This document shows positions 40,890 through 46,578 of a stretch of 46,578 bases of DNA, piece by piece. Under the pieces are notes generated by a model. That model saw only the letters and a list, made by a program, of their open reading frames with translations, had not been told where the DNA came from and ran no database searches. Each line of letters begins with the position of its first letter. Position 1 is the stretch's first letter. This DNA is from Streptomyces spiralis (GTDB taxonomy: Bacteria; Actinomycetota; Actinomycetes; Streptomycetales; Streptomycetaceae). Both the position numbers and the translations under genes were made by a program. Where the stretch lies: contig NZ_BNBC01000059.1 of assembly GCF_014654675.1 (NCBI RefSeq), forward strand, positions 10,113 to 56,690, written 5' to 3'.

Positions 40890-42272
40890 TCACTCGCTGA
40901 CGGCATGGCCTCGGCTCTGGCGCCGGACGTACAGGCGGTTGCCCTGCGGGCCGGTCCACTCCAGGCGGACGACGCCGGGTACCGCGGCGTCGGCGATGCG
41001 TGCCGGGTCGGCCCAGTAGCCGAAGTTCGGGTTGCGGAAGAACGTCGCCCACAGCCGGCCGTCGACGTCCGCGAAGATGTTGTTGTGGCCGGCGCCCACG
41101 CCCAGGGTCCAGCGGCGGGAGTACGGCCCCTCGAAGTGGTCGGCGACGGCCACGATCGCGTCGTAGTGGTACTGCGTCCGGCCGGGGGCGGGCGTGTCGT
41201 AGGCGTGGCGGATGCTGCCGTCGGCGTCCGTCGAGGTGCGGTCCCACGCGGCGTGCAGCAGGTAGTACTTCCCGCCGTGCTTGAAGACGTACGCACCCTC
41301 CAGGTAGGGCTCAGGGGTGTAGGGCTGCTGTCGGAACGCCGGGAGTCCCGTCGTCGGGACGATGTCCTCCATGTCGTCCCGGAAGCGGGCGTACAGGTTG
41401 TTGTGCAGCACCAGCCAGGCGTCGTCGCCCTCGGTGTACATGCTGCCGTCGATGTGAAAACGTGCCCCGGGATCGATGTTCGGCGCGTCGGGGAGCGCAT
41501 CGCCGAAGGGCTTGTCGAGGTTGCCCTCGACGAGCCGGTACGGTCCCTCGACGCCGCCTTCGCTCACCAGCAGGAACGAGCCGACCTTGCGTGCCCGGTC
41601 GCCCATGCACGCGACGATGTACCAGGTGTCCCGGAAGTAGTGCACCTCCGGTGCCCAGACGTTGCCGCGCTTGCCGAACCGGTCGTCGTACCAGTACTGC
41701 TGCCAGGGGGCGACGACCGTGCGCCCGGGCCGGTTCTCGTCGGCGAACTCCGGCGACCAGACCTTGCCCTTCTCGGCGCCGGGCCGGATGCCGGTCGTGT
41801 CGACCAGATGCCACGGGCCGCGCAGAGAACCCGCCGTCCACATGAAGATCCCGTCGTTCCAGGGGCCGGCCGTGTCGAGGCCGGGTACGCGGGTGGTGCC
41901 GGTGGCGACGTAGAGCGGGCGGCGGCCCGCGATCCTGAAGCAGTTGACATAGGTGTCGCGCATCCAGACCCGGCCGAGCTCCTCGTCGCGCGGACGCAGC
42001 TCGAGCGGCAGGACGAAGGAGTTGTCCTGTCTCGGCCAGAGATCCATGCGGGTGTCCGCGAGACCGTACGGCTCGAGGTCGGGCCAGTTCGACGGGTAGC
42101 GCCCGCTCGCCGTGCCGTCCGTGGGGACCGCGGCCGCCGCCCGCGCCACCACGCCCAGCGATCCGGCCGCACCGGCGAGGCCGACGGCACCGGCCGCGCC
42201 GGCCGTCCTGGCCGCCCCGGCCAACAGCGCCCGTCGGCCGATGGGCGTCCCTTTCTGGGGACCGGTGCTCAT
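40890..42272 (-). CDS. Secreted family 43 glycoside hydrolase
   Basis: 460 residues. Tat-like signal GRRALLAGAARTAGAAG. The five-bladed propeller of GH43 shows NSFVLPLELRPRD, GNVWAPEVHYFRDTWYIV and LEGAYVFKHGGKYYLLHAAWD, the last carrying the Glu acid. WLVLHNNLYARFRDD and GPYSRRWTLGVGAGHNNIF are also typical. Likely an arabinofuranosidase or xylosidase-type enzyme; substrate not fixed. ATG 42272 has aaggtgag before it. About 310 bp from a divergent GH43 gene, with a shared palindrome between them. Confidence 0.88.
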   Translation of the reverse strand: MSTGPQKGTPIGRRALLAGAARTAGAAGAVGLAGAAGSLGVVARAAAAVPTDGTASGRYPSNWPDLEPYGLADTRMDLWPRQDNSFVLPLELRPRDEELGRVWMRDTYVNCFRIAGRRPLYVATGTTRVPGLDTAGPWNDGIFMWTAGSLRGPWHLVDTTGIRPGAEKGKVWSPEFADENRPGRTVVAPWQQYWYDDRFGKRGNVWAPEVHYFRDTWYIVACMGDRARKVGSFLLVSEGGVEGPYRLVEGNLDKPFGDALPDAPNIDPGARFHIDGSMYTEGDDAWLVLHNNLYARFRDDMEDIVPTTGLPAFRQQPYTPEPYLEGAYVFKHGGKYYLLHAAWDRTSTDADGSIRHAYDTPAPGRTQYHYDAIVAVADHFEGPYSRRWTLGVGAGHNNIFADVDGRLWATFFRNPNFGYWADPARIADAAVPGVVRLEWTGPQGNRLYVRRQSRGHAVSE

Positions 42273-42397
42273 CGATCGCACTCACCTTCGTCGTTCCGCA
42301 CGCCGGCACCGGCGCACGCAGCAGCTCGAACAAGGAATCTTCTGAATGCACTGAGCCCAGCATGCGAAGCCTTTCTGATTTTCGTCAACAGGTCGGA

Positions 42398-42427
42398 GAA
42401 TTCGTCCGGATCGGCCCGGATGAATTC
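42398..42427. promoter_or_regulatory. 30-bp palindrome, probable sugar-responsive operator
   Basis: GAATTCGTCCGG (42398-42409) and CCGGATGAATTC (42416-42427) form 12-bp arms with one mismatch around atcggc. It lies about 50 bp upstream of the plus-strand -35 and between the two GH43 genes, so one protein could control both. No regulator gene is adjacent. Confidence 0.6.
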
Positions 42428-42476
42428 ACCCCGGCCGATCCAGGACGCCCATCATCACTTCTGTTCTGCCGACCCC

Positions 42477-42505
42477 TTGACGGAAAAATTCGAGATCCGT
42501 TGCAT
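42477..42505 (+). promoter_or_regulatory. Promoter of the large GH43 gene
   Basis: TTGACG (42477-42482), 17-bp spacer, TTGCAT (42500-42505). Predicted start near 42512, giving a leader of about 70 bases to the ATG at 42583. Confidence 0.55.
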
Positions 42506-42582
42506 GAGTGCGGGGGCGGCTTCGGTCGTTCCTGCCCTCGCTGCGCCCAAGGCGCAGGTTCTTCAATGGGGAGAGAATTGTC

Positions 42583-44955
42583 ATGGGATTGCGAGGAAGG
42601 CCGGCGCGGTCGGCTGCGACGGTGTTGTCGGTCGGCTTGTTGCTGGCCGGCGGGCTCTCGGCGGTCGCACCGGCCGACGCGGTGACCGCCCACGGAGCCG
42701 GATCGCCGTCCGCGACCTACACCAACCCGATCACCTCCAATGTGGTGGACACGTTCCCGGATCCGGCGATGATCCGGGGCAAGGACGGTTCGTGGTACGC
42801 GTACGGAACGACGAACCCGATCTTCAACAGCGCGGGTGAGCCGGGCGAGCACATCCTCCCCGTTCTCCGCTCCGACAACATGGTCGACTGGACTTACGTG
42901 GGCGATGTCGTCTCGCCTGACGCGATTCCCCCCTTCTGGCAGAGCAACTCCCGCGCCTGGGCGCCGGACATCCGCTACGTCGACGGTCAGTACCACCTGA
43001 CGTATGCGCTCTCGACCGGGGGCATCGCGCTGGCGACGGCGCCGACGCCGACAGGTCCGTGGACTCAGCACGGTCTCCTCGTCCCGAGCGCGGCGGTGGC
43101 CGGTTGCCCGACGGGCAACATCGACCAGGCGCTGTTCACGGACACAGACGGCACGCACTACCTCTATTGGGGCAGCTACGACGTCATCTGCGTCTCCAAG
43201 ACGAATGCCGACGCGACCGCACTCACGGGACCCGTCACCCAGGTCGCCCAGGGGCGGCGCATGGAAGGCGCGTTCGTCGTCAAGCACGGCGACTTCTACT
43301 ACCTCATGTACTCCGACGGCGGATGCTGCGACGGAGCGTTCAGCGGCTACACCGTCAAGGTGGGGCGCAGTCGCAGTCCTTACGGCCCGTTCGAGGACGA
43401 CGAGGGAACCGATCTGATGAGCCTCTCGAGCAAGGGTGGCTTCGTCCTCGCCCCGAACGGCAACGGGTTCACGGGCGTCGGGCACAACGCGGTCCAGACC
43501 GATCTGTCGGGCCAGGACTGGATCGTCTACCACGGGATCTCGAACGCGGACCCCGACTTCCCGCCGGTGCAGTCGCGCGCGGGCGAACTGAAGCTCTCCA
43601 AGCGCCCGATGCTGATCGATCGGCTGGCCTGGATCGACGGCTGGCCCGTGGCCAACGCGGGCGCGGGCGGAAGCGTCTCCGGGGCAGCGGCGCCCGTGAC
43701 GACCGGACCTGTCGACGACAGCTTCGCCACAGGACTTGGCGCCTGGGTGTCCCGGGGCCCGGCCGTCGTCGGCGACGAGACGGACCCCGGCCGCTTCGCA
43801 CGTCTGGGTGATGGGGCCGCGCTCACGAGCAAGGTTCGTGTCGAGGGCGATCTGCACGCACGGGCAGACGTGCGGACTTCGCCGGGTGGAGCCGTCGGGC
43901 TCCGCGCCGGCGTCAACGGGCGCAACGGCGCCGTCGCGTGGCTCGACGCCCAGGCCGGCGAGCTCCGCGTCGAAGTCACGCACGGTGACACGACCGTCCG
44001 CTCGGCCGCTCCGCTGCCGGCGGCGTTCGACGCGAGTACCTGGAAGGTGCTGACGCTCGACTGGGTCGGCGATCACGTCACAGCATCGGTGTCGGAGGAC
44101 GATCTCATCGATCCGCTCGCGGTGACGACGGCGACGGCACTCAGGAACGCGACTCCGAGCGGCGCGATCGCGGTGAGCGCGCGCCGCGGTGGCGACGTCG
44201 ACAACGTGAGCGCTGCCCCGGCGGCTCGACCGGTCACCGAGCGCGTTCCCGACCCCGTGCCGGGCCGACTGCTCACGGAATACTCCGACGACTTCGAAGG
44301 GACCGGCATGCCGGGAACGGGGGGCTCTGCGTGGTCGTGGGTGCGGCAGCCCGCCGCGGGGCCGCGGCTGGAGGGCGGCCGGCTCGTGTGGCCCACCCAG
44401 GCCGCTGAGCTGTACACGGGCAGCAACACAGCTTCGGTGCTGCTCCGGGACGCTCCCCGGTCGGACTACCTCGTCGAGACGAAGCTCAGTTTCGACGGTA
44501 GCCGGGCTTCTCAGCAGGCCGGGCTGGTTCTCTACCAGAACGACGACCGGTACCTGAAGCTGGTGCACTCCCTCCTGCCGCTCAACCGCAAGCCCGGCCA
44601 GCTTCTGCACCAGACGGAGTTCGGCAAGGAAGCAGAGCGCCCGACGGCCACTCCGCCGGTCGCCGTGGCGAACGGCCCGATGTTCGGGGCAGCCCCCGCA
44701 GAGACGACCTGGCTGCGGTTGTACGTCCGGCATGACGTCGTTCACGACGAGTACGACGTGCGCATGGCATCGAGCACCGACGGTGAACGCTGGGAGTGGG
44801 GCGGTACGTGGTCCCTGTCCGACCAGGGCGACCTGCGCATCGGTCTCGTGTCCATGAACACCGCCGGAGCCACCGCAAAGTTCGACTACGTGCACACCTA
44901 CGACATGGCGCAGGGTGCTGGAACACAAGCTGCGGGAGGCGGGACGACCAGCTGA
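42583..44955 (+). CDS. Secreted family 43 glycoside hydrolase with C-terminal jelly-roll domains
   Basis: 790 residues. Sec signal to about residue 33. GH43 propeller at about 44-370: base Asp60 (TFPDPAMI), AWAPDIRYVDGQYHLTYAL, and RRMEGAFVVKHGDFYYLMYSDGGCC with the acid Glu. Two concanavalin-like domains follow (about 390-560 and 575-780; the second includes TEYSDDFEGTGMPGTGG and FGKEAERPTATPP, DUF1349/LamG-like). Such enzymes remove arabinose or act on arabinan. Ggggagag precedes ATG. A long hairpin follows the gene. First codons overlap nothing; expressed from the promoter at 42477. Confidence 0.9.
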   Translation: MGLRGRPARSAATVLSVGLLLAGGLSAVAPADAVTAHGAGSPSATYTNPITSNVVDTFPDPAMIRGKDGSWYAYGTTNPIFNSAGEPGEHILPVLRSDNMVDWTYVGDVVSPDAIPPFWQSNSRAWAPDIRYVDGQYHLTYALSTGGIALATAPTPTGPWTQHGLLVPSAAVAGCPTGNIDQALFTDTDGTHYLYWGSYDVICVSKTNADATALTGPVTQVAQGRRMEGAFVVKHGDFYYLMYSDGGCCDGAFSGYTVKVGRSRSPYGPFEDDEGTDLMSLSSKGGFVLAPNGNGFTGVGHNAVQTDLSGQDWIVYHGISNADPDFPPVQSRAGELKLSKRPMLIDRLAWIDGWPVANAGAGGSVSGAAAPVTTGPVDDSFATGLGAWVSRGPAVVGDETDPGRFARLGDGAALTSKVRVEGDLHARADVRTSPGGAVGLRAGVNGRNGAVAWLDAQAGELRVEVTHGDTTVRSAAPLPAAFDASTWKVLTLDWVGDHVTASVSEDDLIDPLAVTTATALRNATPSGAIAVSARRGGDVDNVSAAPAARPVTERVPDPVPGRLLTEYSDDFEGTGMPGTGGSAWSWVRQPAAGPRLEGGRLVWPTQAAELYTGSNTASVLLRDAPRSDYLVETKLSFDGSRASQQAGLVLYQNDDRYLKLVHSLLPLNRKPGQLLHQTEFGKEAERPTATPPVAVANGPMFGAAPAETTWLRLYVRHDVVHDEYDVRMASSTDGERWEWGGTWSLSDQGDLRIGLVSMNTAGATAKFDYVHTYDMAQGAGTQAAGGGTTS

Positions 44956-44956
44956 C

Positions 44957-45017
44957 CCGCGGGTGGACCGCGGGTGCGGTGCCCGGGGCGTTGCCCGGGC
45001 GGTCCCCCCACCCGCGG
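44957..45017 (+). terminator. Long hairpin after the large GH43 gene
   Basis: ccgcgggtgg (44957-44966) pairs with ccacccgcgg (45008-45017), extended inward by ggaccg/cggtcc with a small bulge, and gcccggg/cccgggc inside. It starts 2 bases after the stop codon. Confidence 0.65.
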
Positions 45018-45120
45018 CGTGCCGCCGACGAGCGCCCCGTCCCTCCGAGCAACCACAGCTTCGCCCGACGGCGGAACCACGGCCGCACGCTGCGGGGCTG
45101 AGCCCAGAAGGAGCCACACC

Positions 45121-46305
45121 ATGTCGCGACACCGACGTGTACTGTCCAAGCTCGCCATCGCCTGCGCCACCACGCTTGCCGTCTCGCTCTCCGGGGGCGG
45201 GGCATCGGCCGTGGACGAACATGAGGGCCAGGTCGCGCCTTTGCCCGCACTGGGGGTGCTGGGGGCCAACTTCAACGAAAACCTCGACCAGCTCAGCTAC
45301 CCGGAGCTGCGCACGGCGCGCGCCGACTGGGTCCGGGGGTTCTACGCCCTGCCCGAAGCCGACCAGGTGCCGCCCGCGCGGAGCGGCACGATCGTGGCCC
45401 TCCACGACGCACACGCGCGGGGGTTCCACACCGTGCTGAGCCTGAAGTTCCCGATGGCCGACCGCTCGTTCCCGCAGCCGGGCACGGCAGCCATGGATGC
45501 GGAGCTGGCCCGTCTGGACCGGGTGCTGCCGCTGGTGCTCGGCATCGCCGACATCGTCACCATCGGCAACGAACCGTTCATCGAGAGCATCCCCGCCGAG
45601 CGCGATCAGCGACTCAACCGGTTCTACGAGACCGTCGCGCGGCACGTGATCGAGGCGCGGGAGCGGCTGTGCGGGTCCGGGTGCCCCACCCACCTGTACA
45701 TGGGTGCCCTGAACCGGCTGGACATACCGGCCAACCGCACTCCGGCGGTGGAGCGGTACCTCGGATTCGTCCGCGAGACGCCCGAGCTCGAGGGCGTCGA
45801 CCTGCACCCCCATGTGCCCGACGAGGACGCGATCCAGCCGTTCCTCGACTACACCCTGCCCCGCCTGCGTTCCGACCAGACATTCCTGGTGACGGAGTTC
45901 TCCCTGGTCTGGCGCTGGCAGCAGCACATGAGCGACCCGATCCCGGCCACGTTCGCGAAGCGGTACGGCTATGCCCCCGACACCCAGGTGTGGCAGGTGA
46001 TCGGTGACGCGATCGCGCACCCGTTCCCGTCGCGCGAGTGGGACGACCTGCTCGCCGAGAGCCCGTGGTTCGAGTCCGAGAAGCATCTGCTCCGCGACGA
46101 GATGGCGCGGTTCCGGAGCACGGGCCGGCTCGCCGCCGCGATGTACGGGTTCCGGCAGGTGCCGTCGATGACGGCGGGCTGGAACGCGAACAAGCCGCCG
46201 TGGCTACTCAACAGCGTGTTCGCCACCCTCACGGTCCAGCCCCGCGGAGCCGGGATGTCGGCACCGGGCTACGCCTGGCTCGACGACTTCCGAAGCCTGC
46301 AGTAG
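45121..46305 (+). CDS. Secreted clan GH-A-like glycoside hydrolase, family not assigned
   Basis: 394 residues. Signal peptide ends at VSLSGGGASA (about 30). The remainder reads as a TIM barrel: LGVLGANFNENLDQL, VRGFYALPEADQ, IVTIGNEPFIES with Glu151 at the clan GH-A acid/base place, and TFLVTEFSLVWRW with Glu259 at the nucleophile place. The pattern NEP plus TEF supports retaining glycosidase chemistry. I cannot place it in a known family. Aaggag lies 7 bases before ATG. It follows the GH43 gene by 165 bp but after a terminator, so it may have its own promoter. Confidence 0.8.
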   Translation: MSRHRRVLSKLAIACATTLAVSLSGGGASAVDEHEGQVAPLPALGVLGANFNENLDQLSYPELRTARADWVRGFYALPEADQVPPARSGTIVALHDAHARGFHTVLSLKFPMADRSFPQPGTAAMDAELARLDRVLPLVLGIADIVTIGNEPFIESIPAERDQRLNRFYETVARHVIEARERLCGSGCPTHLYMGALNRLDIPANRTPAVERYLGFVRETPELEGVDLHPHVPDEDAIQPFLDYTLPRLRSDQTFLVTEFSLVWRWQQHMSDPIPATFAKRYGYAPDTQVWQVIGDAIAHPFPSREWDDLLAESPWFESEKHLLRDEMARFRSTGRLAAAMYGFRQVPSMTAGWNANKPPWLLNSVFATLTVQPRGAGMSAPGYAWLDDFRSLQ

Positions 46306-46350
46306 CGGGCGCCCCCGCGGTCCCGTTACCGCCGCGGGCCGCACCGAGCA

Positions 46351-46516
46351 CTAGGGGGTGTCTCGTCGATCAGGGCGGATCAGGGAGCGGTGGCTGGTGC
46401 CGTGCCTCGCAAGGCGGAGGAGGGAGTCGATGCGGAGCATCGGCGACCGACGACAACGCGGCGAGGTGCGGCACCAGGCGCCGCGAGCCCGGCATGATCG
46501 CCGAGACACCCCCTAG
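46351..46516. mobile_element. 166-bp MITE with 15-bp terminal inverted repeats
   Basis: ctagggggtgtctcg (46351-46365) is repeated inverted at 46502-46516. The CTAG at each end is probably the 4-bp target duplication, as in several IS5-type elements. The arms stay complementary, imperfectly, for about 60 bases (cgatca, ctggtgccg, cctcgc), so the whole element can fold into one hairpin. No coding capacity. Its right edge touches the stop codon of an IS481-type transposase. Confidence 0.75.
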
Positions 46517-46578
46517 GTGTGCTGGCCGGACAGGTTGGTGACGCGGCTGGCTGGTGTTTGGCCGCTGATGCCGGTGTG
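46513..46578 (-). CDS. IS481-type transposase, C-terminal end (continues beyond window)
   Basis: The last 21 residues before the TAG read GISGQTPASRVTNLSGQHT, the normal end of an IS481-like DDE transposase in Streptomyces. The remainder lies outside the window, so intactness cannot be judged. The TAG stop lies inside the CTAG border of the adjacent MITE. Confidence 0.5.
   Translation of the reverse strand, partial: HTGISGQTPASRVTNLSGQHT

Larger units (their letters stand above)
42273..42582. other. Divergent CAZyme control region
   Basis: 310 bases between the two GH43 genes. It contains the 30-bp palindrome at 42398-42427 and a plus-strand promoter at 42477-42505 (listed separately). No minus-strand promoter could be picked out. 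Confidence 0.5.

Noticed and set aside
42385..46086. 1233-aa open frame on the minus strand
   Set aside because: Mirror of the GH43 and GH-A-like genes, which carry signal peptides, family motifs and ribosome-binding sites; the mirror is Arg/Gly-rich without domains.

Overview
The window is high-GC DNA with strong G/C bias at third codon positions, actinobacterial gene families (a mycothiol-dependent nitroreductase of the Rv2466c type, CGNR/ABATE, SigJ-like ECF sigma factor) and several promoters that look leaderless. It fits Streptomyces or a close relative. No rRNA, tRNA or CRISPR array was seen. The layout suggests an accessory region: a tnpB element lies at the left edge, a MITE and an IS481-type transposase end lie at the right edge, and at least six gene remnants lie in between.

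Region 1 (1-3981) holds a 5'-cut tnpB whose right end sits inside a carboxymuconolactone-decarboxylase-like fragment. Next come a SnoaL-like gene, a muconolactone-isomerase-like gene, a TetR regulator and a zinc alcohol dehydrogenase. GACCGGTC boxes sit on the predicted promoters here and recur at 10954 and 13301. Region 2 (4000-13210) holds mixed detoxification and housekeeping genes: a nitronate monooxygenase fragment, two tiny genes, a PEBP protein, a truncated aldo/keto reductase, a Fic/RHH toxin-antitoxin pair, EamA/LysR, VOC, DJ-1/PfpI, SDR, a Rv2466c-like protein and an anti-sigma-type ATPase.

Region 3 (13941-20522) is a redox-repair block: MFS, TetR, CGNR regulator, MsrA, MarR, a cytochrome b subunit, a molybdopterin (YedY/MsrP-like) enzyme, a small protein and Ohr. 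Six 21-bp palindromes of the form GTCACC-N9-GGTGAC lie at the promoters of msrA, the MoCo enzyme, ohr (two copies), the CGNR gene and, 12 kb away, the two tiny genes. I infer one MarR-controlled methionine-sulfoxide and peroxide repair regulon.

Region 4 (20748-26912) has a small HTH gene divergent from a Clp-N protein lacking AAA+ modules, a TetX-like flavin monooxygenase, a secreted LTD/EEP nuclease and a membrane-anchored DUF4352-like protein. Region 5 (27456-34522) is an XRE-cupin regulator followed by a tightly packed six-gene operon: MHS transporter, FAD oxidoreductase, CaiB CoA-transferase, enoyl-CoA hydratase, DapA-family aldolase and an atypical SDR. It looks like a complete catabolic route for an unidentified organic acid. 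This operon and the redox regulon are the two best candidates for an undescribed system.

Region 6 (34534-38599) begins with a graveyard (decayed triose-phosphate isomerase, aldo/keto reductase and IS982 remnants), then a VOC gene, an NDH-2-like oxidoreductase and a SigJ-like ECF sigma factor. Region 7 (38583-46305) is a polysaccharide island: Tat amidase, type I sulfatase, two divergent GH43 enzymes around a 30-bp palindrome, and a secreted clan GH-A-like protein. A 166-bp MITE and a transposase C-terminus end the window.
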